From Candidatus Bathyarchaeota archaeon (GTDB lineage: Archaea; Thermoproteota; Bathyarchaeia; Bathyarchaeales; DTEX01), in contig JAOAJJ010000026.1 in NCBI GenBank assembly GCA_026414245.1, forward strand, positions 1 to 7,882: a stretch of DNA of 7,882 nt. The letters run 5' to 3'. The position numbers and the translations under genes were made by a program. Below are positions 1-5,584 of this stretch, piece by piece; within the stretch, counting starts at the first letter, position 1; each line of letters begins with the position of its first letter. Below the pieces are notes generated by a model. That model was given only the letters and a program-made list of their open reading frames with translations, was not told the DNA's origin and did not search any database.

Positions 1-1
1 G

Positions 2-97
2 GAGGTTAGCCCGGAGGTTAGAAACCAGTTGGAAGAAATAGCTTCAAAACTGTTTAATATTGATAAGGACAAGATTGTCATATCAATGCAAAAGTAG
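2..97 (+). CDS. C-terminal end of an unidentified protein, cut by the left edge
   Basis: An open frame enters from the left edge and stops at TAG 95-97, giving 31 residues that end in DKIVISMQK. The visible part is an amphipathic helix (PEVRNQLEEIASKLF) followed by a short strand (DKIVIS). This helix-strand pattern resembles the middle of ribosomal protein S24e (helix EVR..L...L, then a VVI strand). A normal S24e continues for tens of residues beyond this point, so either the resemblance is chance or the gene is broken here. The stop codon overlaps the ribosome binding site of the next small ORF, which suggests that the two are co-transcribed. The product remains unidentified. That it is coding is moderately likely, because the peptide is well formed and rich in charged residues. 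Confidence 0.45.
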   Translation, partial: EVSPEVRNQLEEIASKLFNIDKDKIVISMQK

Positions 98-107
98 GAG
101 GGCTGCG

Positions 108-203
108 ATGGAGATGCTTAGAAGGTTTTATGAATGGATTAAAAGCATGGGGTTTAACAGCATAAATTCTTACAAAATATCGCTTTATCAAGAATCCATT
201 TAA
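108..203 (+). CDS. 31-residue hypothetical small protein with a strong ribosome binding site
   Basis: ATG 108 follows a GGAGGG element (98-103 region, directly after the preceding stop) at normal SD spacing, and the frame closes at TAA 201-203. The predicted peptide begins MEMLRRFYEWIKSMGF and is basic and aromatic in its first half, compatible with one amphipathic helix. The second half is polar, with no cysteines, signal peptide or membrane segment. I recognise no family. It lies 10 bases after the preceding stop, so translational coupling is plausible. The alternatives are a decayed remnant of a longer gene, or a chance ORF beside an SD belonging to a lost gene. The ribosome binding site is the only real support. 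Confidence 0.27.
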   Translation: MEMLRRFYEWIKSMGFNSINSYKISLYQESI

Positions 204-309
204 CATCTTTACCGCGGATAAAATGGTATTTAAGACATGAAGATTCTGGGGAGAGATTAAGGTAAGGGCGATAAGAGCAATACGTGTTACGGCGTAGCAT
301 CCATATCAA
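204..309. other. Short spacer with no recognisable gene
   Basis: These roughly 106 bases lie between the plus-strand small ORF and the end of the minus-strand archease gene, so the flanking genes converge here. I see no ORF longer than about a dozen codons, no tRNA-like T-arm, no strong GC-rich hairpin and no long T tract that would mark a terminator on either strand. Confidence 0.4.
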
Positions 310-756
310 TCATATATCAAGAATAAATTTTATTGTCACACTTTTAGGCCCCTCAATGATTTCCATGCGGTGATATGTTACCGCTTTTATTCCAACTTTC
401 TGCTTATGTTTTTCCGGGTTGAATTGTTCGCCGCAAATTTCAGCATTCAACTTAAGCCTGCCATCGGTTTCCTTTATTCTGAGCACGTTGAATTTAGAAT
501 AAAGCATGTTTTCAACATCAAATCTTATGAGTAATTCTTCAAGCCAATTATATAGTAGAGACTGCTTATCCTCCCCTTCAACCTCGACATTTTCCTTGAT
601 TTTACATTCAACATTCTTTGTGTCAGTCATGGTTTCAAACATAGCTAAAGCCGCATTTTCAAATGCTTCACAAATATCTTCACCGTAAGCAGCTATGTAG
701 ACATCGGCGGTATGCTCTAGAAACTCAAAGCGTCTTTTTCTGCAATCTTCGGACAT
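310..756 (-). CDS. Archease (RtcB tRNA-ligase activator)
   Basis: Archease is a small metal-binding protein that helps the RNA ligase RtcB turn over in tRNA splicing and RNA repair; it also speeds guanylylation of the ligase and broadens its NTP use. The 148-residue product matches the family from end to end. The N-terminal FEFLEHTADV motif sits at residues 10-19 and its Asp is a conserved acidic ligand. It is followed by EAFENAALAMFETMTD, the LLYNWLEELL helix near 68-77, the KAVTYHRM block near 124-131, and a C-terminal ILDI whose Asp is also conserved. ATG 756 is chosen because GGAGG (764-768) lies 7 bases upstream. An in-frame ATG at 813 would add 19 residues (MLMIQILENG...) that are not family-like. 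The length fits archeases of about 140 residues. No rtcB is visible in the window. The gene diverges from trxB. Confidence 0.93.
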   Translation of the reverse strand: MSEDCRKRRFEFLEHTADVYIAAYGEDICEAFENAALAMFETMTDTKNVECKIKENVEVEGEDKQSLLYNWLEELLIRFDVENMLYSKFNVLRIKETDGRLKLNAEICGEQFNPEKHKQKVGIKAVTYHRMEIIEGPKSVTIKFILDI

Positions 757-763
757 ACCACAT

Positions 764-768
764 CCTCC
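764..768 (-). promoter_or_regulatory. Shine-Dalgarno site deciding the archease start
   Basis: Read on the minus strand, GGAGG stands 7 bases before ATG 756. This places the archease start at MSEDCRKRRFEF rather than at the upstream in-frame ATG 813. Confidence 0.7.
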
Positions 769-811
769 CTGGATTCCACCTAAACCATTCTCTAATATCT
801 GAATCATCAAC

Positions 812-830
812 ATTAATAATTTTATTTTAG
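812..830. promoter_or_regulatory. AT-rich core of the divergent archease/trxB promoter region
   Basis: This stretch (ATTAATAATTTTATTTTAG) is the most AT-rich part of the 118 bases between the archease start (756) and the trxB start (875). It could supply TATA-like elements for either direction: it lies about 50-60 bases before each start codon, which suits an archaeal TATA box plus a short leader. No unambiguous BRE was seen, so assignment to one strand is not possible by eye. Confidence 0.3.
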
Positions 831-861
831 GATTTTAGGTAGAATTAAACATAGTTCCATT

Positions 862-866
862 GAGGT
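862..866 (+). promoter_or_regulatory. Shine-Dalgarno site deciding the trxB start
   Basis: GAGGT stands 8 bases before ATG 875. An upstream in-frame TTG at 860 overlaps this site and would add only MRLTG, so ATG 875 is preferred. Confidence 0.55.
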
Positions 867-874
867 TAACCGGC

Positions 875-1804
875 ATGGAGGAATGGAACCTAATTATAAT
901 TGGGGCTGGGCCAGCTGGCTTGACAGCGGGCATCTATGCAGCCAGAAGCGGTCTTAAAACCCTAATCTTAGAGGAAAAACAGGCTGGTGGTTCTCTCCTC
1001 ATAATACCTTGGATAGAAAATTATCCGGGTTTCCCCGAAGGCATTAGCGGCGAGGATCTTGCTAGAAGAATGATTGATCAATGCCTTAAATATGGTGTTC
1101 AGATACGTGAGTTTGAAAGCGCCATTGAGCTAAAGGTTAAAAATAATGGGGGAAAAATTGTTAGAACCGATAAAACTGAGTATTATGCCGACGCGGTCAT
1201 AATTGCCTCGGGATCAAGGCATAAAAAATTAGGTGTTCCCGGAGAAGAGGAGTTTAGGGGGAGGGGGGTAAGCTATTGTGCCTTATGTGATGGCGCATTC
1301 TTCAGAGGTTTAAATGTTCTTGTTGTTGGTGGGGGAAACGTCGCAGTCACATCAGCCATATACATGTCTAAGATTGCAGCAAAGGTTTATTTGGCTCATA
1401 GGAGGAGAGAGCTAAGGGCTGAAAAAATTTATTTTAACGATCTTGTTAAGAGCGGGGTTGAGATATTGTGGAACACGGAAGTTAAGAAGATTAATGGGGA
1501 TAGCAGGGTTAGGAACGTAACACTCTTTAACAATGAGACTGGAAGGGAGAGCGAATTAATGGTTGACGGCGTTTTTATATGTGTTGGCGAAAGCCCAAAC
1601 AGTGAGGTTGCAAGAGCATCGGGAATAAGGGTTGATGGGCAAGGCTATATAATTGTGGATGCAAGCCAGAAAACTAATATTGAAGGGGTTTACGCCGCCG
1701 GGGATGTGACAATATGCCCTACAAAGCAGATTGGAACTGCTATTGGGCAAGCGATAATCGCTGCTACTGAGGCATACAAATATGTGAGTAAAACATACCG
1801 TTAA
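875..1804 (+). CDS. trxB: Thioredoxin reductase (FAD/NADPH-dependent)
   Basis: This flavoenzyme passes electrons from NAD(P)H through FAD and a redox-active disulfide to a thioredoxin-type protein in the cytoplasm. The 309-residue product has the standard layout. The FAD-binding GAGPAG motif is at residues 10-15. GGSLLIIPWIENYPGFP follows near 38-54. The second fold holds the CALCDG redox pair at C135 and C138 and the dinucleotide motif GGGNVA at 152-157. HRRR at 175-178 points to NADPH rather than NADH. The C-terminal FAD motif AAGDV lies near 274-278 and is followed by CPTKQIGTAIGQ. The usual GGGDSA is here GGGNVA, a mild variant. The start is set by GAGGT 8 bases before ATG 875. The 3' end overlaps the convergent Nudix gene by 4 bases. 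No thioredoxin gene is present in the window, so the partner is unknown. Confidence 0.95.
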   Translation: MEEWNLIIIGAGPAGLTAGIYAARSGLKTLILEEKQAGGSLLIIPWIENYPGFPEGISGEDLARRMIDQCLKYGVQIREFESAIELKVKNNGGKIVRTDKTEYYADAVIIASGSRHKKLGVPGEEEFRGRGVSYCALCDGAFFRGLNVLVVGGGNVAVTSAIYMSKIAAKVYLAHRRRELRAEKIYFNDLVKSGVEILWNTEVKKINGDSRVRNVTLFNNETGRESELMVDGVFICVGESPNSEVARASGIRVDGQGYIIVDASQKTNIEGVYAAGDVTICPTKQIGTAIGQAIIAATEAYKYVSKTYR

Positions 1805-2373
1805 ATTGATGTTTCAACCATATTCTCGTAGCTTTTCATGTCCTGAAGGACCTTCTTGAGGATTCTATAAGTTAACCCCCATATCACTATATCTCCAACA
1901 ATAAACGCGGGATGCATTTCAGAGCCAACTTTAATGGTTTTCTCATTATCAAGTAGAGCGCTTACGGATACCCAATCATATCTTTCCAGCTCATGCTCAT
2001 TAAGCTTTATTACCGACTCATTTTTGAGCAGGAATACGAAGGGAAGAACTATAACATTAGGATATGATTGAGATCTCTCCGTCTCTGCTACACCGAGAAG
2101 AATGCTTTCTCCAAGATTTATGCCGACCTCCTCCATGGTCTCCCTCACCACCGTATCCAGCAAACTCCTATCTTTTGATTCACGTTTTCCTCCTGGAAGA
2201 GAGAAGTGGGCAGACCAAGGATCCCTCGGAGATTCAACCCTCTTTACAATCAGCAAATATAAGTCTAGGTTAAACACTTTAAGTATAATAGAGACTGCAG
2301 CGTTTGCTTCACCTTCTTCCTCACAGCTAGAGAAATCCTTTAAGTTTCTCCTTATAACCTCGATTTTCCTCAA
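1801..2373 (-). CDS. Nudix hydrolase, CoA-diphosphatase (NudL/NUDT7-8) type
   Basis: The Nudix box lies at residues 60-84: LPGGKRESKDRSLLDTVV followed by RETMEEVG, keeping the R77-E78...E81-E82 metal-binding core. Asp replaces the first Glu of the general box, as is usual in the CoA-pyrophosphatase group. That group is also suggested by VKRVESPRDPWSAHFSLPGG before the box and IWGLTYRIL near 164-172. Family members cleave CoA or related nucleoside diphosphate derivatives; the substrate here is not proven. The 190-residue length is normal. The only early start in frame is TTG 2373, with a weak upstream SD; no ATG or GTG occurs before residue 33. The gene starts 39 bases after the FAH-family gene ends, in the same frame, so it is probably the last cistron of the minus-strand operon. 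It overlaps the end of trxB by 4 bases. Confidence 0.87.
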   Translation of the reverse strand: MRKIEVIRRNLKDFSSCEEEGEANAAVSIILKVFNLDLYLLIVKRVESPRDPWSAHFSLPGGKRESKDRSLLDTVVRETMEEVGINLGESILLGVAETERSQSYPNVIVLPFVFLLKNESVIKLNEHELERYDWVSVSALLDNEKTIKVGSEMHPAFIVGDIVIWGLTYRILKKVLQDMKSYENMVETSI

Positions 2374-2412
2374 TTCTTCACACTCTTCAAAGAAGGGATG
2401 ATTCCAGCCGGG

Positions 2413-3315
2413 TTAAAGCTGCTTGACAGGGTTTCTCAGGGTCCCAATTTTTTCAATGGTGATCTCAACTATATCTCCATCTCTTAAAGAGAAGTCATTT
2501 GGGGGAACTATTCCAGTTCCGGTTAAACATGCGGAGCCCGGGGGAACAGGGTTGTATCTGCAGAGAAAATACCTAAGCTCCTCAATGCTTCTCTTCATCT
2601 TAGCCGTGCTCGTTGACCCCTCAAAAGCTATTTTTCCAGACCTAAAAACCCTGCATTCTACACGCAGCTTAGGTTCTCTTCCAGCTTCATCAACTGTTAG
2701 AATGGATGGACCTAATGCACAGCACCTATCAAATATCTTTGCTTGTGGAAGATAAAGTGGGTTCTCGCCCTCTATATCGCTCGAAGAAACATCGTTGCCG
2801 GCTGTGAAGCCGATGATTTCTTGGTTAAACCCTAGGATAAATGTTAGCTCGGCTTCCGGAATACTTCGCTTTGAATCCCCCCTTATGCCTATCTCCTCCC
2901 CAAACCCCACGCAACGGTGAGCCGTAGCTTTAAAGAAGATTTCAGGCCTCTCAGCTTCATAAACCAGGTCATAAACGCCCTTTACACTGGTCTCACGTTC
3001 TCTCGCTTCTCTGCTCCGCCTATAAGTTACCCCGCAACCCCAAACCTCCGGAGGTATTATGGGTATCAAAAGCCGAAGATTATCTTCACACTTTTCAATA
3101 CTCCTATATGAGTATGTAGGGAGATCTCCGCGTCTTTGCTCAAGAACCTCCCTAAGGAACTCATCGACGGATTTGCCGGCTTGGCTCGCTTTAAAAACTA
3201 AATCTAAAAAGGAGTTTAAGGGGCTTCCGCAAACCTCTGTTATATCGATCACATTATTATTTATCCAAACACCGATGCGGATCCCATGAGGAGATGAAAA
3301 GCGAATCACTCTCAA
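2413..3315 (-). CDS. FAH-family lyase, 2-keto-3-deoxy-D-arabinonate dehydratase-like
   Basis: The fumarylacetoacetate hydrolase fold covers roughly residues 90-298. The middle block closely resembles archaeal KdaD enzymes: WGCGVTYRRSREARERE (92-108), YEAERPEIFFKAT (119-131), IPEAEL (152-157) and GNDVSSSDIEGENPLYLPQ (173-191). E154, E156 and D175 are the expected Mg2+ ligands. KdaD dehydrates 2-keto-3-deoxy-D-arabinonate to 2-oxoglutarate semialdehyde in oxidative pentose breakdown; the exact substrate here is inferred. The start is TTG 3315, with GGAGG (3325-3329) 9 bases upstream; a GTG two codons later fits the SD less well. A 79-base gap separates it from the upstream URO-D-like gene. That gap holds a TTAAAT-like element near 3361-3368, so an internal promoter is possible. 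The 300-residue length suits KdaD. Other FAH-fold hydratases or acylpyruvases are the main alternatives. Confidence 0.87.
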   Translation of the reverse strand: MRVIRFSSPHGIRIGVWINNNVIDITEVCGSPLNSFLDLVFKASQAGKSVDEFLREVLEQRRGDLPTYSYRSIEKCEDNLRLLIPIIPPEVWGCGVTYRRSREARERETSVKGVYDLVYEAERPEIFFKATAHRCVGFGEEIGIRGDSKRSIPEAELTFILGFNQEIIGFTAGNDVSSSDIEGENPLYLPQAKIFDRCCALGPSILTVDEAGREPKLRVECRVFRSGKIAFEGSTSTAKMKRSIEELRYFLCRYNPVPPGSACLTGTGIVPPNDFSLRDGDIVEITIEKIGTLRNPVKQL

Positions 3316-3324
3316 AGTTAAAAT

Positions 3325-3329
3325 CCTCC
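3325..3329 (-). promoter_or_regulatory. Shine-Dalgarno site supporting the TTG start of the FAH-family gene
   Basis: Read on the minus strand, GGGGAGG ends 9 bases before TTG 3315. No ATG lies near the expected start, so this site is the main argument for a TTG start. Confidence 0.6.
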
Positions 3330-3394
3330 CCTAAACTAAAGATAAAGTTTGCTTACTGAGAATTTAAGGATTGTGAATACGGCGCCCCTACTCC

Positions 3395-4012
3395 TCACCT
3401 ACCATGAAAGAGTTTCGGTTTCAGGCCGAATTTTTTAGCTGCTTTAAAATATGTTTCAAGGTTTACTAGGGGCACATTATCCGGGATTGAACCCGAGACG
3501 TTTATGAAGTATCCTGGATATGAACCCGCGGTTTTAAGGCATCTTTTAACCTCGCTAATGACTTTATCTGGCGTATTATATGTTAGCTTGCCTATGTCTA
3601 CGCCGCCCACTATGGATTTCTCATTACCATATTTTTCGGCTATAAGGTCTAGGTTGGAGCATTCCTCAATTATAAATCCGTCCGCTCCAGCTTCGACTAT
3701 GTCATCCACTATGAGCGTCATATCTCCATCCGTGCAGAATAATATGATTATCCCCTTCGACCTCAACTCCCACCATATACGCTTATACCATGGGAAAAGG
3801 TATCTGCGCATCCAATCTACGGGGAAGAACGGGCCGCGTGTTGAGCATATATCGTCGTGACTTATAAAAGCCTTTATGTCAGTTTGGGACCATGCTTTTG
3901 CTTCGAGCAGCGATAGCTCGCCGAACCTATTCAGAAGATTCTCAAAGCCTTTTGGATCTACATACGCGGCTTTAACCACGTTTCTTAAACCGAACATTTT
4001 AATGAGCCACAT
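3395..4012 (-). CDS. URO-D-superfamily protein, C-terminal part of a frameshifted gene
   Basis: This 205-residue ORF is the C-terminal two thirds of a uroporphyrinogen decarboxylase-superfamily protein of the non-haem, methyltransferase-like type. Family features are DDICSTRGPFFPVDWMRRYL (residues 53-72), the LFCTDGDM block (91-98) at the end of a core strand, EAGADGFIIEE (107-117), GGVDIGKL with TPDKVISEV (136-155), and an SGSIPDNVP block (173-181) near the end. Relatives include methylcobamide:CoM methyltransferases (MtaA/CmuA) and many proteins of unknown function. The HxC zinc motif of MtaA is not evident, so the reaction is unassigned. ATG 4012 overlaps the TAA of the N-terminal ORF. However, the same frame upstream encodes family-like sequence (NQLVPGGTYHTCL) back to an A6 run. 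The true product therefore probably joins the ORF at 4012-4458. Confidence 0.82.
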   Translation of the reverse strand: MWLIKMFGLRNVVKAAYVDPKGFENLLNRFGELSLLEAKAWSQTDIKAFISHDDICSTRGPFFPVDWMRRYLFPWYKRIWWELRSKGIIILFCTDGDMTLIVDDIVEAGADGFIIEECSNLDLIAEKYGNEKSIVGGVDIGKLTYNTPDKVISEVKRCLKTAGSYPGYFINVSGSIPDNVPLVNLETYFKAAKKFGLKPKLFHGR

Positions 4013-4458
4013 TAAGCAAGTGTGATATGTTCCCCCTGGAACAAGCTGATTCCTATAGATGGATTGATACTCCCCATGAATTTTTTAAAGTGTTCCGTAA
4101 GTTCCTCTGGCGAAGGTATATCCCACATCTCAAAGGGATCAAAATCTAAGATCTCGCTGAGAGATTTCACTTCCATTGGTTCTCTCCATTCTGTTGGATA
4201 AGCCTGAGACCAGGAATCTTTTCTTCTCTTAACGTCTTTATATCTTCTTGCGATAAACTCCTCGAAAGGAGTGTACGTAAACCATATCATGTCAAGGTCT
4301 AGTTTAGTGAAAGCTAAGCTTTGCGCCTCTTTAGGATACTCAAAAGGATTTAAGCCTGAAATTTTGGCAATAAAGTCCGTATGCTGAAGAAACTCAACCT
4401 GTGGTACTCTATCGGTTTCTTCAAGGTATAGTGCTGAGAGAGCTCTATCGTAGCCCAT
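4012..4458 (-). CDS. URO-D-superfamily protein, N-terminal part of a frameshifted gene
   Basis: This 148-residue ORF begins MGYDRALSALYLEETDRVP, the usual N-terminus of URO-D-superfamily proteins (a basic-Ala-Leu helix, then a DRVP turn). Its first 126 residues, to HFKK, look like family sequence. The last 22 (FMGSINPSIG...ITLA) do not, and appear to be the wrong frame after a one-base slip at 4081-4086. ATG 4458 follows a weak GGTG element with 7-base spacing and lies 26 bases after the nucleoside hydrolase stop, so it belongs to the same transcript. On its own this fragment lacks most of the TIM barrel and should not be active. With one base restored in the A run it joins the downstream ORF into a protein of about 354 residues, a normal length for the family. 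Confidence 0.8.
   Translation of the reverse strand: MGYDRALSALYLEETDRVPQVEFLQHTDFIAKISGLNPFEYPKEAQSLAFTKLDLDMIWFTYTPFEEFIARRYKDVKRRKDSWSQAYPTEWREPMEVKSLSEILDFDPFEMWDIPSPEELTEHFKKFMGSINPSIGISLFQGEHITLA
4081..4086 (-). other. Probable frameshift site (A6 run) in the URO-D-like gene
   Basis: The coding strand reads TTT AAA AAA TTC here (T6 on the plus strand). The frame in use ends at TAA 4012-4014. Adding one A gives HFKK followed by IHGEYQSIYRNQLVPGGTYHTCL, which runs straight into the downstream ORF and looks like the missing family segment. The joined length is 126 + 23 + 205 = 354 residues. Possible causes are a sequencing or assembly error in a homopolymer, a real inactivating mutation, or slippage of RNA polymerase or ribosomes on the A run. 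The first is the simplest. Confidence 0.75.
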
Positions 4459-4484
4459 GCGTATACACCTTTATCTATACCTAG

Positions 4485-5417
4485 CTACATGTTGTTTGCG
4501 CAGATCCTACTCATGAAGAAATCCTTAAATCTACCGGTATCTACATCTATGCACATTTTTATGGCGCTTTCTCCCGGTTTAGCTGTTAAAGCTAATGTTT
4601 GCCCGGTAGTATATTCTCCCCTGGTCTCCACGAGTATCTTCATGTCCATCATTCTCACTAAGCTAGGGTCTATTGAGACAGCTAGCGCTAGGGGATCGTG
4701 GAGCCAAGTATAATCTCTATTTACAATCCTTAAGTATTCTTCAACCATTGAGACTACCGCATCTGTTAAGGGAGATTTAACCGCCGAGATCTTGTCTAAG
4801 TCTTTTCGCTCAACATATACTTTTAGCGTCACATCGAGTGGAACCATAGTTATTGGCGCTCCAGAACTAAGAACGATCTTCGCGGCTTCAGGATCACATA
4901 GAATATTATGCTCCCTATGAGGAAGATTTAAACCGTTAAATAGTCTGGTTACACCTCCCATAACTATAATCTCCTTAACGTTTTCAGTTATCTTCGGCTC
5001 CCTTATTATGGCGGTGGCGAGATTTGTTAGGGGCCCTATAGCGACTAGCGTTATTTCATTTTTCATGGACATTATCTCCGAAATTATTAAGTCGACTGCG
5101 TGGGTTTCGCATGGTTTTAATCCGTCGTCTTCAGGGGTAAGGAAACCTTTACCTTCATGTCCAACCCATCCTAGAATAGGTCTATCCCTCATTAATGGTT
5201 GCGCTATACCCGCAGCTACGGGAATACCCTCTAGACCGGAGATTTTCAGCATCTTCCTAGCTATTCTCGCTCTTAAATTAACGTCTCCATGGACTGTGGT
5301 TACAGCCCTTAAATCTATATCTCTCCTAGACTTTATGGCAAGAGCTAATGCCAAAGCATCGTCTACATCTGTTCCAATATCCGTGTCGAGAATAATCTTC
5401 TTCAATGAGTATCCCAC
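4485..5417 (-). CDS. Nucleoside hydrolase (IunH/RihA family)
   Basis: The enzyme hydrolyses the N-glycosidic bond of ribonucleosides, releasing a base and ribose in the cytoplasm. The 310-residue product has the Asp-rich Ca2+ loop ILDTDIGTDVDDALAL (residues 9-24), GPLTNLA (128-134), VMGG (152-155), the EHNILCDPEAA substrate-binding block (169-179), and WLHDPLALA (238-246) with the catalytic-type His240 and metal-binding Asp241. The length is typical. Base preference cannot be read from the sequence. GTG 5417 gives MGYSLKKIIL, but no SD precedes it. TTG 5405, four codons later, has a GGTGGG element about 7 bases upstream and would give MKKIILDTD, a common family N-terminus, so the start is uncertain by four codons. 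It is the first gene of the minus-strand operon and lies 26 bases before the URO-D-like gene. Confidence 0.93.
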   Translation of the reverse strand: MGYSLKKIILDTDIGTDVDDALALALAIKSRRDIDLRAVTTVHGDVNLRARIARKMLKISGLEGIPVAAGIAQPLMRDRPILGWVGHEGKGFLTPEDDGLKPCETHAVDLIISEIMSMKNEITLVAIGPLTNLATAIIREPKITENVKEIIVMGGVTRLFNGLNLPHREHNILCDPEAAKIVLSSGAPITMVPLDVTLKVYVERKDLDKISAVKSPLTDAVVSMVEEYLRIVNRDYTWLHDPLALAVSIDPSLVRMMDMKILVETRGEYTTGQTLALTAKPGESAIKMCIDVDTGRFKDFFMSRICANNM

Positions 5418-5472
5418 CAGATCAGTAATAGTTATTCTTCCAGATTACTTAAAAAATAATGTTGCTATATGC

Positions 5473-5478
5473 TATAAA
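5473..5478 (-). promoter_or_regulatory. TATA-like box for the nucleoside hydrolase operon
   Basis: On the minus strand the sequence CGCTTTATAGC contains TTTATA about 56 bases before the GTG 5417 start. A transcript starting about 25 bases downstream would have a leader of roughly 30-40 bases. This is the best TATA match on this strand in the intergenic region. It overlaps an inverted repeat described separately. Confidence 0.4.
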
Positions 5479-5489
5479 GCGTTGCTTTA
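5475..5489. repeat. Perfect inverted repeat, candidate operator, in the divergent promoter region
   Basis: TAAAGC-GTT-GCTTTA is a perfect 6-bp inverted repeat with a 3-base spacer, touching the TATA-like box of the minus-strand operon. In addition, GTTGCT occurs twice in direct orientation (5461-5466 and 5481-5486), exactly 20 bases apart and flanking the TATA-like box. The size and position suit a dimeric regulator's operator, but a 6-bp palindrome can arise by chance in AT-rich DNA. Confidence 0.35.
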
Positions 5490-5516
5490 AGTTAAGAACA
5501 CATTGGGATAAAATTC

Positions 5517-5529
5517 AAATATTTTTATC
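5517..5529 (+). promoter_or_regulatory. TATA-like element upstream of the flavodoxin-family gene
   Basis: AAATATTTTTATC lies about 60 bases before ATG 5585. With an archaeal spacing of about 25 bases to the transcription start, the leader would be roughly 30-35 bases and would include the AGGAG site at 5577-5581. The match to a TATA box is only approximate. Confidence 0.3.
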
Positions 5530-5584
5530 TTGAGGAAGACAGAATATGAAATAGAGGGAATTGTAAGTCAGGGGTTAGGAGTGG

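Noticed and set aside
2374..2415. FAH-family and Nudix proteins as one read-through fusion
   Set aside because: The two frames are in phase, with only the TAA at 2413-2415 and 13 codons between them. However, both proteins have complete family lengths, and nothing near the TAA suggests recoding.
3478..3500. tRNA T-arm-like string GGGTTCAATCCC on the minus strand
   Set aside because: Only two base pairs of a T-stem form around TTCAATC, there is no acceptor, D or anticodon arm nearby, and the bases encode the conserved SGSIPDN stretch of the URO-D-like protein.
4010..4014. TAATG overlap as a normal stop-restart junction between two separate genes
   Set aside because: The downstream frame stays family-like for 23 codons before this ATG, and the upstream frame stops looking family-like at the A6 run. 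The overlap is better explained as a by-product of the frameshift.
5008..5490. 160-codon plus-strand ORF
   Set aside because: It is the antisense shadow of the nucleoside hydrolase, whose motifs fix the real frame; its end merely runs through the intergenic promoter region.
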